DNA of 64,000 nt from Bacteroidales bacterium (GTDB lineage: Bacteria > Bacteroidota > Bacteroidia > Bacteroidales > UBA932). Position numbers and translations under genes: made by a program. Of the stretch, positions 9,707 through 20,726 are shown one piece after another. The stretch's first letter is position 1. Each line of letters begins with the position of its first letter. The notes beneath the pieces are model-generated. The model did not search any database and was not told the origin of the DNA. It saw only the letters and a program-made list of their open reading frames with translations. Location of the stretch: NCBI GenBank assembly GCA_012728975.1, contig JAAYDZ010000027.1, positions 17,553-81,552 of the forward strand, written 5' to 3'.

Positions 9707-11722
9707 ATGGAAAATAAGGAATTGAAACGCTTTCGGGAGTTGGTCGTGCAGGGAATTCCTGCCCAGCTTCCACCCCCTGCAAAATATGACAACGAAATCA
9801 GCCACGCGCCAAAACGTAAAGATATACTGACTAGAGAGGAGAAAGTACTTGCTCTTAAAAATGCTCTCCGATATTTCCCAAAAAAGCACCACAAGGAACT
9901 TTCGGCTGACTTTGCACGAGAACTCGAGAGCTACGGAAGAATCTATATGTATCGTTTCCGTCCTGAATATACTATAACTGCGCGTTCGATAGATGCCTTT
10001 CCTCATCAATCCCGCCAGGCAGCTGCAATTATGCTGATGCTCAGCAATAATCTAGATTATGCCGTAGCACAGCATCCGCACGAACTTATCACCTATGGTG
10101 GCAACGGAGCAGTTTTCCAAAACTGGGCGCAGTATCTTATCACGATGAAGTATCTCTCTCAGATGACCGACGAGCAGACTCTTGTACTCTATAGTGGTCA
10201 TCCGATGGGACTCTTTCCTTCTCATAAGGAGGCTCCCCGTCTAGTGATTACCAACGGTATGGTGATACCCAACTACTCTTCAAGGGATCATTGGGAGAAG
10301 TTCAATGCGCTGGGAGTGTCGCAGTATGGACAGATGACTGCGGGCTCCTTCATGTATATAGGTCCCCAAGGTATTGTGCATGGTACTACTATTACTGTAC
10401 TAAATGCTGCAAGGATGAAAAATAAAGGCAGTGACGACGTTAGAGGCAAGATCTTCGTAAGCTCTGGATTGGGAGGTATGTCAGGAGCCCAACCCAAGGC
10501 GGCAGTAATTGCCGGAGTGGTGGGTATAGTGGCTGAAATCAATCCTAAAGCAGTTAGCAAGCGTTATAAACAGGGTTGGGTGGATGAGGTATATACGGAT
10601 TGTGATCTTCTTATAGATAGGGCGCTAAAAGCAAGTGCAGCGCGTGAAGCAGTCTCTCTCGCATATCAGGGCAATGTTGTGGATCTTTGGGAGCGTCTTG
10701 CCGATAGAAATATAAAGGTGGACCTGGGCAGTGACCAGACCTCGCTCCACAATCCATTTGCAGGCGGTTATTATCCTGCCGGTTTATCCTTTGAGGAGTC
10801 AAACAGGATGATGGCACAGGAGCCAGGACGATTTAAAGATGAGGTCTATAAGACCCTTCGCAGACATGTAGATGCGATCAACCGACTTACCGCCCGCGGG
10901 ATGTATTTCTTTGATTATGGAAATGCTTTCCTTCTGGAGGCATCCAGGGCGGGTGCAAATATCATGACAGCCGACGGCAAATTCCGTTATCCTTCCTATG
11001 TGCAAGATATTATGGGACCTCTTTTCTTCGACTACGGATTTGGTCCTTACCGTTGGGTCTGTACATCCTCAAGAGCGGAAGATCTGGCTGTCACTGATGC
11101 TCTTGCGATAGAGGTGCAGGAAGAGATTTTGCGCACAGCACCTGTAGAGATTCAACCGCAGCTTAGGGACAATATCCACTGGATCAGGGAGGCAGCAGCA
11201 AACAACTTGGTAGTGGGCTCACAGGCACGCATACTCTATGCTGATGCAGAAGGACGCATAAAGATAGCTCTTGCAATGAACAAAGCAATCCGCGAGGGAA
11301 GAGTTAGTGCTCCTATTGTGCTGGGACGTGATCATCACGATGTTTCGGGTACTGACTCTCCTTTTAGGGAGACTGCAAATATCTATGACGGATCTTCCTT
11401 CACAGCTGATATGGCTGTACACAATGTCATAGGAGATGCTTTCCGTGGTGCCACATGGGTTTCAATCCACAACGGTGGCGGAGTAGGTTGGGGAGAGGTG
11501 ATAAACGGTGGATTTGGAATGGTGATAGATGGCAGTGAGGAGTCGGATCGCAGGATCAAAGCGATGCTTCACTGGGATGTCAACAATGGTATTGCACGCC
11601 GTAGCTGGGCACGTAATGAAGGTGCTATTTTCGCCATCAAACGTGAAATGGAGCGCACTCCTCTGCTTAGGGTAACTCTGCCCAATATCGCAGATGACGA
11701 TTTGGTAGAGAGCTGTTTCTGA
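9707..11722 (+). CDS. hutU: urocanate hydratase
   Basis: YGGNGAVFQNWAQY, MTAGSFMYIGPQGIVHGT, SGLGGMSGAQPKAA, NGGGVGWGEVINGGFGMV motifs. Confidence 0.95.
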   Translation: MENKELKRFRELVVQGIPAQLPPPAKYDNEISHAPKRKDILTREEKVLALKNALRYFPKKHHKELSADFARELESYGRIYMYRFRPEYTITARSIDAFPHQSRQAAAIMLMLSNNLDYAVAQHPHELITYGGNGAVFQNWAQYLITMKYLSQMTDEQTLVLYSGHPMGLFPSHKEAPRLVITNGMVIPNYSSRDHWEKFNALGVSQYGQMTAGSFMYIGPQGIVHGTTITVLNAARMKNKGSDDVRGKIFVSSGLGGMSGAQPKAAVIAGVVGIVAEINPKAVSKRYKQGWVDEVYTDCDLLIDRALKASAAREAVSLAYQGNVVDLWERLADRNIKVDLGSDQTSLHNPFAGGYYPAGLSFEESNRMMAQEPGRFKDEVYKTLRRHVDAINRLTARGMYFFDYGNAFLLEASRAGANIMTADGKFRYPSYVQDIMGPLFFDYGFGPYRWVCTSSRAEDLAVTDALAIEVQEEILRTAPVEIQPQLRDNIHWIREAAANNLVVGSQARILYADAEGRIKIALAMNKAIREGRVSAPIVLGRDHHDVSGTDSPFRETANIYDGSSFTADMAVHNVIGDAFRGATWVSIHNGGGVGWGEVINGGFGMVIDGSEESDRRIKAMLHWDVNNGIARRSWARNEGAIFAIKREMERTPLLRVTLPNIADDDLVESCF

Positions 11723-11729
11723 TCATTTC

Positions 11730-12674
11730 ATGAAGATAATTGATTCATTCATCGATTGGCTCGGAGTCCAGAAAAGGTATTCCCCGCGCACACTGGTTCT
11801 CTACCGGAATGCGGTGGGTGAATTTTATGACTATATATTTCCAGAAGGCGAAATAGAGGCAGGAGAGGAGATCTCTGTTCTCACTCCTCTCAATATTCGT
11901 GGTTTCATCGCCATAGGACTTGAGAGCGGACTTTCCGCCCGTACAATGAATTTGAAACTGGCGGCTTTGAGCAGCTACTGCTCATATCTGATGAAACAGG
12001 GAGTGATCCCATCAAATCCTGTCAAAAAGGTATTTCGCCCTAAGGAGGATAAAAAGCTTCCGGAGTTTTATACCGAGAAGGCAATGGGTAATTACTTCGA
12101 ATCTTTGACTGAAGAAAAGAAAGAACAGGAAGGGGAGGAACCCTTTTCGGTTTTGCGTAACAGGACCATACTTTTGTTGCTTTATAGCAGTGGAATTCGC
12201 CGCGCAGAACTTTGCGGTCTGAAAATCACTGACTTCGATCCGGAAAGGTCGGTAATAAGGATTTTGGGTAAGGGTGATAAATTGAGAGAAATACCAATTC
12301 CTTATGTTATATGTCAGGAATTATTGTTATATTTGGAAAGAATTAACAGGGAGTTTCCAGGCAACAGTGACGGATACTTCTTTTTGACCGATGCCGGACG
12401 GCAACTTTATCCGGCTTTTGTTAATAATGTAGTCAAAAAGGAACTTGAGAAGGTAGAAGGTTTTACGGGGCGCAAATCGCCACACCTGCTGAGGCATTCA
12501 CTTGCGACACACCTGCTCAACCGTGGTGCTGACCTCAATAGTATCAAAGAGATACTGGGCCATTCATCCCTTGCTGCGACACAGATTTACACACACAATT
12601 CGTTCGAACAGCTAAAGAACGCATACTTAACAGCTCATCCAAGAGCAAAAAACGGAGGTAATAATGGAAATTAA
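11730..12674 (+). CDS. XerC/XerD-family tyrosine recombinase
   Basis: Catalytic residues R (SGIRRAEL), HLLRHSLATHLLNRG, LGHSSLAATQIYTH. Confidence 0.9.
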   Translation: MKIIDSFIDWLGVQKRYSPRTLVLYRNAVGEFYDYIFPEGEIEAGEEISVLTPLNIRGFIAIGLESGLSARTMNLKLAALSSYCSYLMKQGVIPSNPVKKVFRPKEDKKLPEFYTEKAMGNYFESLTEEKKEQEGEEPFSVLRNRTILLLLYSSGIRRAELCGLKITDFDPERSVIRILGKGDKLREIPIPYVICQELLLYLERINREFPGNSDGYFFLTDAGRQLYPAFVNNVVKKELEKVEGFTGRKSPHLLRHSLATHLLNRGADLNSIKEILGHSSLAATQIYTHNSFEQLKNAYLTAHPRAKNGGNNGN

Positions 12675-12954
12675 AGTTCAATCAATCAAATTCGATGCAG
12701 ACCAGAAGCTGCTTGATTTCATCGACAAAAAGGTAGGTAGGATCGACAAGTACTACGAAGATATCGTGCGTACCGAAGTCAACCTCTCATTGCGTGCAGA
12801 CCCACAAAACAAAAATGTCAAGATTATCGTCTACATTCCGGGTACAGAAATTATTGTAGAAAAGAATGCCGACACATTTGAGGAGGCTATCGTAGATTGC
12901 GTAGGAGTTCTCAAAGGTGCTCTTGTATCGGCTAAGGAGAAACGATTTAAATAG
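12664..12954 (+). CDS. hpf: ribosome hibernation-promoting factor / RaiA family
   Basis: 96 aa HPF fold sequence; overlaps xer stop. Confidence 0.85.
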   Translation: MEIKVQSIKFDADQKLLDFIDKKVGRIDKYYEDIVRTEVNLSLRADPQNKNVKIIVYIPGTEIIVEKNADTFEEAIVDCVGVLKGALVSAKEKRFK

Positions 12955-12956
12955 TT

Positions 12957-13934
12957 TTAGAAAAATAATAGCGTCAGCTCCTCAGGGCTGATTCCGCAAA
13001 AATAGTCACCGGCTGCCACTTCATTGAGGCGGCCGGAAATTTTTTCAGGAGTGTGCTCTATGCCGCACATCAGATTACAGAACTCCTCCACGGGTTTATT
13101 AAAAAAGAAGTCTCCTCTTATTTCCAGGGCGGAAATTTTTCCGGAGGAGACATCAAAAGAGATCTCTACCAGACCGGCGGGAAATTTTTTAACCTTGTTT
13201 AGAGCATATTTGGGCGAAGCTCCAAAATTCCAAGAATCTTTGCGGTATTTTGACTCCGCAATGGACTCAATTGAGCGCAAATCCTCTTCACTCCATCTAT
13301 AGGGTATATATTCGCGACCTACATAATCTGCCAGATAATCCATAAATTCTACAACATCCATCTTTTCGGAAAGATGCTCAGCAATGTTGGTAACTCTTGA
13401 GCGGTGAGACTTGACTGCTTTTCCATCAAACTTTTCCGGACGCTCTTTTAGTGCATTTGCCAGGGAATTCATTGAGGCACTGAAAAGCAGTGTTCCATGT
13501 TGCATCACGCGGTCTTTTGAAAAGCACATCGCATTGCCGGAAAACTTTTTCCCATCAATCACCAAATCGTTGCGTCCTTCCAGATATGCCTCAACTCCTA
13601 GAGAGTGGAGTGCATCCAGAATAGGTTTGGTGTAACTGCGGAACATCTCATTACTCTCCTGACGAGAAATTCCACTCTCGAAAAAAGAGAAATTGACATT
13701 GCCGAGGTCGTGAAAAACCGCACCCCCTCCACTCAATCTGCGCACCACAGGGATTCCATTAGCAGCAACCCATTCGGTGTCAATTTCAGCATAAGCGTTT
13801 TGGTTACGGCCAACAATAATTGAGTCTGCATTTCGCCAGAGACGAAAGACACTCTCACTGAAATTCTCGAGGAGATACTCTTCAGCAGCGAGATTCCAGC
13901 TGGGATCGGTAGTGATATCGTGTATCAGGAGCAT
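12957..13934 (-). CDS. lplA: lipoate--protein ligase
   Basis: VVRRLSGGGAVFHDLGNVNFSF, KFSGNAMCFSKDRVMQHGTLLF. Confidence 0.92.
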   Translation of the reverse strand: MLLIHDITTDPSWNLAAEEYLLENFSESVFRLWRNADSIIVGRNQNAYAEIDTEWVAANGIPVVRRLSGGGAVFHDLGNVNFSFFESGISRQESNEMFRSYTKPILDALHSLGVEAYLEGRNDLVIDGKKFSGNAMCFSKDRVMQHGTLLFSASMNSLANALKERPEKFDGKAVKSHRSRVTNIAEHLSEKMDVVEFMDYLADYVGREYIPYRWSEEDLRSIESIAESKYRKDSWNFGASPKYALNKVKKFPAGLVEISFDVSSGKISALEIRGDFFFNKPVEEFCNLMCGIEHTPEKISGRLNEVAAGDYFCGISPEELTLLFF

Positions 13935-14482
13935 GCTTTTCTTAAAATGGTTTTGTAGATGAGCCAGAATAGATATGCAATCAGCAGGCCTAGCAATGCA
14001 CCACCGATGATGTCTGCCGGATAGTGCTTACCCACATAAATCCTGCTGTAAGACACTAGTGTTGCCCAGACGAAAATCAAAATTGAGTAGACTCTTTTGC
14101 GGATAATCAGTGCAGTAAGAGCTGCAAAACAGAAGGTATTACAGGCGTGTCCGGAAACAAACCCGTAGAGAGATCCATGAGGTTCGAGTATCCTGACACT
14201 ATTCGCCAACAAAGGCTCTTCGCATGGTCTAAGGCGTGCCACACTATCTTTTATGAATACAGATATGTGCTCGCTGGCGAGGTATGCCAGCACAATTACC
14301 GCTACTGCCAGTAGTGCAACTTTCCACTTCCTGGTAAAGAAAAGATAAACCAGTACCGCTAAGTAGAGCGGCACCCAAACCCATACTTTTGAGAGGAACA
14401 CCATTATCGGATCAAAGAAATCCGAATGCCACCCATTTAACAGGGTGAACAATTTCATATCAAGTTCTATCAATTTCTCCAT
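13925..14482 (-). CDS. PAP2-family phosphatase
   Basis: [39 protein letters not shown]. Confidence 0.9.
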   Translation of the reverse strand: MEKLIELDMKLFTLLNGWHSDFFDPIMVFLSKVWVWVPLYLAVLVYLFFTRKWKVALLAVAVIVLAYLASEHISVFIKDSVARLRPCEEPLLANSVRILEPHGSLYGFVSGHACNTFCFAALTALIIRKRVYSILIFVWATLVSYSRIYVGKHYPADIIGGALLGLLIAYLFWLIYKTILRKACS

Positions 14483-15479
14483 CGGCGTTCAGAGTCTTCC
14501 AAAGCATATCTTTGAGTTGAGGTATTCCTTCACCGGTAAGCGAAGAGATTAAAATATTAGGAATCTTATTGGGGAGATGCTTTTTAATCTCTTTTTTGAG
14601 TTCGTCATCAAGCATATCGGACTTAGTCACAGCCAAGAGTCGCTCCTTGTCCAGCAATTCCGGATTGTATTGTTTGAGCTCATTTAGTAATATCTTATAC
14701 TCTTCGGCGATATCCTTGCTGTCAGCCGGTATCATGAAGAGCAGCATGGAATTGCGTTCTATATGCCTTAGAAATCTCAGTCCGAGACCTCTGCCTTCAT
14801 GAGCTCCCTCTATAATGCCCGGAATATCCGCCATCACAAAAGATTTGTCATCGTAATAATTTACAATGCCTAGATTGGGCTCAAGCGTAGTAAATGCGTA
14901 GTCGGCTATCTTGGGCTTAGCTGCTGATACTACGGAGAGGAGAGTAGATTTTCCTGCGTTGGGAAATCCCACCAACCCCACATCGGCCAGTATTTTCAAT
15001 TCGAGGACAAACCATCCCTCGATACCCTCTTCACCGGGTTGGGCATAGCGAGGTGTACGATTGGTGGGGCTTTTGAAGTGATCGTTGCCAAGTCCGCCGC
15101 GACCACCCTGAGCAAGAATCATCTCCTGCCCGTCATCTACTATTTCAAAGAGTACTTCACCTGTCTCGCCATCTTTAGCTACCGTACCAAGGGGAACTTT
15201 AAGAATTATGTCTTTACCATCAGCTCCTGTGCGTAGTTGTCCACTGCCGTCACCCCCGTTTTCGGCTTTAATATGTTTGCGGTATTTGAGATGAATCAGA
15301 GTCCATAGTTGCTTGTCGCCCCTTAATATTATATGACCACCCCGTCCTCCGTCCCCACCGTCCGGTCCGCCTTTTTCCACATATTTCTCCCTGCGAAGGT
15401 GAGTGGAACCCTTACCTCCGTGTCCCGACTTGCAAAAGATACGGACATAGTCTATAAAATTGGAGTTCTGACTTTTCAT
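14460..15479 (-). CDS. obgE: Obg GTPase
   Basis: Glycine-rich Obg domain, [28 protein letters not shown]. Confidence 0.96.
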   Translation of the reverse strand: MKSQNSNFIDYVRIFCKSGHGGKGSTHLRREKYVEKGGPDGGDGGRGGHIILRGDKQLWTLIHLKYRKHIKAENGGDGSGQLRTGADGKDIILKVPLGTVAKDGETGEVLFEIVDDGQEMILAQGGRGGLGNDHFKSPTNRTPRYAQPGEEGIEGWFVLELKILADVGLVGFPNAGKSTLLSVVSAAKPKIADYAFTTLEPNLGIVNYYDDKSFVMADIPGIIEGAHEGRGLGLRFLRHIERNSMLLFMIPADSKDIAEEYKILLNELKQYNPELLDKERLLAVTKSDMLDDELKKEIKKHLPNKIPNILISSLTGEGIPQLKDMLWKTLNADGEIDRT

Positions 15480-15484
15480 GATGA

Positions 15485-16060
15485 TTATGAAAGCCTTTCA
15501 ATCAGGAGGGATATTTTGGCAAAAATGTCCTCAATCGTACCCTCTCCGTCAATTTCGTGGTATTTTTTCTGTTTCTTGTAATAGTCGATTAAAGGCTCAG
15601 TCTTGGTATGGTAGGTGGTGATACGGTTTTGTATAATCTCATCTTTCATATCATCCTTGCGGTCTTCAATCATTGCACGATGGTGGATTCTATCTTTTAC
15701 CGTGTCATCACTTATGATAATGGAGATCACACCGTTCACATGCATTCCGAGACTTTTTAGATAAGATTCGAAAGCAGACGCTTGTGCGGTTGTACGGGGA
15801 AATCCGTCAAATACGAAACCCGAAACATCCGGATTCTGAGCGATCTCATTTCTGACTAATTTGAGGACCATTTCGTCCGGGACAAAGTTGCCGTCATCAA
15901 TAAGGGCTTTGGCTATCTTTCCTAGTTTGGTGCCGGCTTTTATTTCGGCACGGAGAAGGTCTCCGGTGGAAATGTGTCTCAAATTATATTTTTCCACCAT
16001 CAGCTTGGCTTGAGTGCCTTTTCCAGCGCCAGGCGGACCAAAAATTATAAAATGTTTCAT
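15485..16060 (-). CDS. adk: adenylate kinase
   Basis: [26 protein letters not shown]. Confidence 0.96.
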   Translation of the reverse strand: MKHFIIFGPPGAGKGTQAKLMVEKYNLRHISTGDLLRAEIKAGTKLGKIAKALIDDGNFVPDEMVLKLVRNEIAQNPDVSGFVFDGFPRTTAQASAFESYLKSLGMHVNGVISIIISDDTVKDRIHHRAMIEDRKDDMKDEIIQNRITTYHTKTEPLIDYYKKQKKYHEIDGEGTIEDIFAKISLLIERLS

Positions 16061-16084
16061 AGTAGATATGTCGTAAATAGTGTG

Positions 16085-16633
16085 TTAAGATTGTTTGTCA
16101 AGGATATAGATGTCTTTGCAGTTGCGTCCAAGCTGGTTATAGTCCAGACCGAATCCCACGAGAAAACGATTTTCAACTTCCATGGCCACATAGTCTAAAG
16201 GCAACGATTTGTCGTAAACCTCGGGTTTAAGCAGGAGCGTGCAGATCTTAATATCGTTTGCTCCTGCTATAGTGAGTGTTTTGTGGATGTCGTAAATGGT
16301 GGTTCCGGTATCGACAATATCTTCTACAATGATCAGGTCTCTGCCTTTGATATCGGCGGTAAGTCCAAGTATTGTCTTAGTTTTGCCCGAAGAGAGTGTG
16401 CCTTCGTAAGAAGCCAACCGGATACTGGTAATCTCACAGGGGAATGTAATTCTTTTCATCAACTCGCCGGTAAACATTATAGACCCGTTGAGTACACAGA
16501 GCAGGATTGGGGGCCTTGTACGTCCGCGGTAGTCGTTATTTAATTTTTCAGCCACTACATCAATGGCCTTGGAAATCTCTTCATAGCGGATGTATGGTAC
16601 AAAATATTTGTCGTGAAGCTTAATTCTTTCCAT
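16085..16633 (-). CDS. hpt: hypoxanthine phosphoribosyltransferase
   Basis: VLNGSIMF, LIIVEDIVDTGTT, VGFGLDYNQLGRN. Confidence 0.93.
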   Translation of the reverse strand: MERIKLHDKYFVPYIRYEEISKAIDVVAEKLNNDYRGRTRPPILLCVLNGSIMFTGELMKRITFPCEITSIRLASYEGTLSSGKTKTILGLTADIKGRDLIIVEDIVDTGTTIYDIHKTLTIAGANDIKICTLLLKPEVYDKSLPLDYVAMEVENRFLVGFGLDYNQLGRNCKDIYILDKQS

Positions 16634-16671
16634 CTGTAAGATTATTTTTTTGCAGAGGCAAATTTAATCAT

Positions 16672-16679
16672 TATTTTTG
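16672..16679 (+). promoter_or_regulatory. -7 element TATTTTTG upstream of purE (TTTG 19 bp further upstream)
   Basis: Matches TAnnTTTG; divergent TAAATTTG for hpt at 16659-16666. Confidence 0.5.
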
Positions 16680-16703
16680 GGACATTATACAAAATGAAAC
16701 AAT

Positions 16704-17216
16704 ATGAGACCGCTAGTAAGTATTATAATGGGAAGCACATCCGATATGCCTGTGATGCAACAGGCCGCGGAATTCCTTGATATTATGGAGATTCCTTTCG
16801 AAATTAATGCTCTTTCGGCACATAGAGTTCCCCATCAGGTCATGGAGTTTGCTGAGGGAGCTGCAGGACGTGGAGTCAGGGTAATCATCGCAGGCGCAGG
16901 TGGAGCGGCTCATCTGCCAGGTGTTATTGCTGCCTACACTCCTCTGCCGGTTATTGGAGTTCCCATCAAGTCCTCCAATTCCATTGATGGATGGGACTCA
17001 ATACTCTCTATTCTTCAAATGCCTTCAGGTATTCCGGTGGCAACAGTTGCCCTCAACGGTTCAAGGAACGCAGCCATTCTTGCAGCACAGATGCTGGCGC
17101 TCTCCGATGATGCAATGATGAAAAAAGTAAAGGCTTTTAAGGCTGATCTTGCCTCCAAGGTAGCAAAAGCTAACGAGGAATTGGCAGACATCAAATACAA
17201 GTATAAGACCAATTGA
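16704..17216 (+). CDS. purE: N5-carboxyaminoimidazole ribonucleotide mutase
   Basis: IIMGSTSDMPVM, SAHRVP, AGAGGAAHLPGV. Confidence 0.96.
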   Translation: MRPLVSIIMGSTSDMPVMQQAAEFLDIMEIPFEINALSAHRVPHQVMEFAEGAAGRGVRVIIAGAGGAAHLPGVIAAYTPLPVIGVPIKSSNSIDGWDSILSILQMPSGIPVATVALNGSRNAAILAAQMLALSDDAMMKKVKAFKADLASKVAKANEELADIKYKYKTN

Positions 17217-17258
17217 GAATATGCACTTTTGATTTTCATAGTATTTATTTTTTAGGAT

Positions 17259-19160
17259 ATGAGGCGAGAGATTGTGGGGTTGGAAAGAGCTCTGGTTGCC
17301 ATCGCCGTAGCGGTGGCAATTTTTTTTAGTATAGCATTAGATTGTGCGGCACAGCATCAGCTGCCACATCAACTAATTAGTATAATCGAGGATATGGCCT
17401 CCTCAGGCGGGGAGGAGGCCGCACTTGAGCTCCAGCTCAGGTATGAGGAGATGTTCTCTTCGCCACTTGAGATCAATTTGCTTACCAGAAAGCAGATGGA
17501 GGAGTGTGGTCTGCTTACACCGTTCCAGATAGAGAGCATTCTGGATTACCGGAGGGAGTATGGCGATATCCTTTCACTTTCAGAGCTCGCGCTGGTGGAT
17601 GGTTTCGGTCCCGAAGCGATAGAATTGGTGAAACATTTCTTCAGGTTTTCCTCAATTCAAGCCATTGCATCTCCTTTTGTTGAGGAGAGTTTCAGCCATC
17701 GTTTTTCGGCCAAAGTCCGCAAGAAAATGAAGTCGGAGGGGATCTCATTTACCTCAAAATACAAAATAGAATATGGCAGACGGATTACTGCCGGTTTGAC
17801 TCTCGACAGTGATGCGGGAGAAAAACTTACCAGTTACTATCATCCTGATTTTACTTCTCTGCATTTGGCATGGAGTCCTCGTGAAATACCTTTTGAAGAG
17901 AAAAAGATAAGATTCCGTAAAGTGGTGCTGGGAGATTATGTGGCCAGATTTGGTCAGGGGCTTGCATTGTGGAAGGCATTTCCTGTCTCATTTTTCGGAA
18001 CACCTTCATCACTCATCAAACGGGGGAGCGCGATTGCTCCCTATACCTCTACAGATGAATCAAATTTCCTGCGGGGAGCAGGGGTGACATTTGGTTCAAG
18101 GGAAATGGAATGTTCGCTCTTTGCCTCGTACAACGGAGTAGATGCTCGTGTGGTTGGGGATAGTTGCTACACCTCAATAATCACTGACGGACTTCACACT
18201 ACTGATGCGGAACGGGCCACACGCAACAGTATGCATGAATATCTCTTCGGAGGACATTTCTCTTACGAATTTCCTCGTCTGCAACTGGGAGCGACCGTTC
18301 TTTGCTACGGCTACGATAAATGTAATGCACGTCGAAAACGGGAATACAACCAATACCAGATGTATGATGGCATATGGGGAAATCTGGCGCTGGACCTCTA
18401 CTCTTCCTGGCGCAGTTTCCGTTTCTTTGCCGAGGCCGCACTGGATTTCCGTCCGGCAGCAGCGCTTCTCTGCGGACTCTCCTGGAACCCGGATTACACG
18501 CTGGAGATGGCTCTGATGGTGCGTGCTTATGGAAAGGGATATACTGCTACTCATGCAGCCGCTTATTCCACTCTCTCCAGTTGTTCAAATCAATATGGAG
18601 CCACTGCCAGCGTCAAATATCTTCCCTCAAGGGGTTGGACTATGCATCTCTCGGCAGAGTACAGTGCATATCCCTGGTCGAGATACAGGATTGATGGAGC
18701 ATCGTGGGATTCCAGAGCACGACTGGATATTATTAAGGAATTTCAAAGTGGCTCACAGCTCAGGATGCGGCTCGACTGGCGCCACAAAAGCGAGTCAGGC
18801 TCCACTCTCAAGGGGCGATTGCACGCAAGTGCAGCACTTTCTCAGTGCTGGTCGCTCTCTGCGAGGATTGAGGGAGGCCTAAAAGGCTTTGCTACCTATG
18901 GAGAGCTTGGGTTCCGTACCACTGACCGCAGATGGGATATCTGCGCAAGGGGTACATATTACAATACCGAAGATTGGAATTCGAGAGTCTATATCTACGA
19001 AAGGGGAGTACCGCAATCATTCTCGGTGGAAAATTACTACGGCAAGGGTTGGAGCTGGTACTTCCTTGTTAAATGGTCACCGGCCGGATTTGCGGATTTA
19101 TGGTTCAAATATTCGAAGAACTATTGTGCCTTCTTTATCTTGATTACCATTCCGGGATAG
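17259..19160 (+). CDS. exported helix-hairpin-helix domain protein with long beta-rich (barrel-like) C-terminal region
   Basis: Signal-like N-term, HHH pair (LTRKQMEECGLLTPFQIESILDYRREYGDILSLSELALVDGFGPEAIELVKHF), then about 480 aa of aromatic-rich alternating strands. Confidence 0.7.
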   Translation: MRREIVGLERALVAIAVAVAIFFSIALDCAAQHQLPHQLISIIEDMASSGGEEAALELQLRYEEMFSSPLEINLLTRKQMEECGLLTPFQIESILDYRREYGDILSLSELALVDGFGPEAIELVKHFFRFSSIQAIASPFVEESFSHRFSAKVRKKMKSEGISFTSKYKIEYGRRITAGLTLDSDAGEKLTSYYHPDFTSLHLAWSPREIPFEEKKIRFRKVVLGDYVARFGQGLALWKAFPVSFFGTPSSLIKRGSAIAPYTSTDESNFLRGAGVTFGSREMECSLFASYNGVDARVVGDSCYTSIITDGLHTTDAERATRNSMHEYLFGGHFSYEFPRLQLGATVLCYGYDKCNARRKREYNQYQMYDGIWGNLALDLYSSWRSFRFFAEAALDFRPAAALLCGLSWNPDYTLEMALMVRAYGKGYTATHAAAYSTLSSCSNQYGATASVKYLPSRGWTMHLSAEYSAYPWSRYRIDGASWDSRARLDIIKEFQSGSQLRMRLDWRHKSESGSTLKGRLHASAALSQCWSLSARIEGGLKGFATYGELGFRTTDRRWDICARGTYYNTEDWNSRVYIYERGVPQSFSVENYYGKGWSWYFLVKWSPAGFADLWFKYSKNYCAFFILITIPG

Positions 19161-20722
19161 ATCCTGGTGCTTTGGGTAAACCCGTTAAGCTTGAGCAGGG
19201 AGCTGAGGGTCACACCGGAAAATTTATTTGCAATACCGGAAAGAGTATCATTTTTCTTTACCGTATAGGTAACATACCCATCTTTCGTAGCAGTTGTTTT
19301 ATTGCTGCCGGAGGTTGAACCTGATCTGGTAGTTGCAGCGCTGCCTCCTATACGGAGTTTCTGGCCCACACGAATCATATCGCTCCTGAGGTTGTTCCAT
19401 CTCTTTATGTTGGAGACTGTGGTGCGATATTTCCTGGCGATGCCGCCCAATGTCTCACCCGATCTTACGGTGTGGGTGATCATGCTGCCTTCAGTGCCAC
19501 CCTTATCCTTGACCTTTTTTATGGCTACATCGCTGAAGAAGAGTGTGTCCTTGTAGCTATAAATAGAGTCCTCATTATTGACAAACTGCATAGTATAGTT
19601 ATGCGGAAGTCTGAGGATATAGGTTTTTTCCTTTCCGGGAACGATATCGTGGAGATATTGAGGGTTTATCTGGCGGAGTTCTTCCATGGGTATGCCGATA
19701 ACATCGGAAATTTGCTGGAAATGGAGCATTTTATTGACATGAATCGTATCTACATGGGCAGGAAGTGAAGATTGCTGGGGCACTATTCCGTGCTCGGGAT
19801 AGTATTTCAAAGTATAGAGTGCGGCAAAGAAAATGGGCACATAGCCACGTGTCTCTCTCGGCAGGTAGTTATAAATCTCCCAGAAGTCAGTCTTTCCGCC
19901 TGAGCGACGTATGGCCTTGAGCACATTTCCTGCACCACAGTTATATGATGCGATTGCAAGAGACCAGTCACCGAAGATATTGTATGAATCCTTTAGATAC
20001 CTTGCTGCTGCGTGGCAGGATTTATAGGGGTCATATCTTTCATCTACAAACGATGTCATTTCCAGATCATACTGTCTTGCAGTATAGTGCATGAATTGCC
20101 ACATTCCTCTCGCTCTAGCCCTCGAAACGGCTTTAGGATTGAAAGCAGATTCTATCATTGCCATCGCTTTAAGCTCTTTGGGGAGGTCGTACATGTCAAA
20201 TATTCCCTCTATTATAGGGAGATAATAGGTTGAAAGAGAGATTATGTTGGCGGTCACCTTTGGCATCTTTTCCGTGTAAAGGATGATGTTGTTCCTCACA
20301 TAGTGGTTGAACTGAATCGGAATGAATGAATTCAACCTGTTCAGCCTTTCGATATAGACGGAATCGGGAATGGATGACTTGAGAGTATCCCTTTCAAGCA
20401 TTTCAAAATCGGGGTTGAAAGCTTCGGCCTGCTTGTGCAAATACCAAATATTGCGGAGAGAGTCAATGCTCTCAGGTGTATAGGTTTCGGGTTTGAATAC
20501 CTCTTCCAGAGTAATCTCTTCTTCCACCACTCCTGAAACCGGTTCAGCAAGCAGATTGTATTCGACAGTGAGGGAGTCGTAAGCATTTTGTAGTGAATCC
20601 AATCTGCGTGTAAGATCCTCTATGATTTTTTTTCTGTTTCTGATCTGTGCCCCTGCTTCCGGTAGGAAACTGAACAGGGCAATGAGAAGAATAATTGTGG
20701 AAAATAAAGGTCTTGCTTTCAT
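19121..20722 (-). CDS. mltD: membrane-bound lytic murein transglycosylase D-like, LysM repeats
   Basis: SLT motif AMIESAFNPKAVSRARARGMWQFM, two clear C-terminal LysM repeats; 40-bp tail overlap with convergent gene. Confidence 0.9.
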   Translation of the reverse strand: MKARPLFSTIILLIALFSFLPEAGAQIRNRKKIIEDLTRRLDSLQNAYDSLTVEYNLLAEPVSGVVEEEITLEEVFKPETYTPESIDSLRNIWYLHKQAEAFNPDFEMLERDTLKSSIPDSVYIERLNRLNSFIPIQFNHYVRNNIILYTEKMPKVTANIISLSTYYLPIIEGIFDMYDLPKELKAMAMIESAFNPKAVSRARARGMWQFMHYTARQYDLEMTSFVDERYDPYKSCHAAARYLKDSYNIFGDWSLAIASYNCGAGNVLKAIRRSGGKTDFWEIYNYLPRETRGYVPIFFAALYTLKYYPEHGIVPQQSSLPAHVDTIHVNKMLHFQQISDVIGIPMEELRQINPQYLHDIVPGKEKTYILRLPHNYTMQFVNNEDSIYSYKDTLFFSDVAIKKVKDKGGTEGSMITHTVRSGETLGGIARKYRTTVSNIKRWNNLRSDMIRVGQKLRIGGSAATTRSGSTSGSNKTTATKDGYVTYTVKKNDTLSGIANKFSGVTLSSLLKLNGFTQSTRIYPGMVIKIKKAQ

Positions 20723-20726
20723 AGAA

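Noticed and set aside
11730-12674. Integrase of a mobile element
   Set aside because: The tyrosine recombinase overlaps hpf and has no att-like repeats, tRNA or phage genes nearby; fits a chromosomal XerC/D-type protein.
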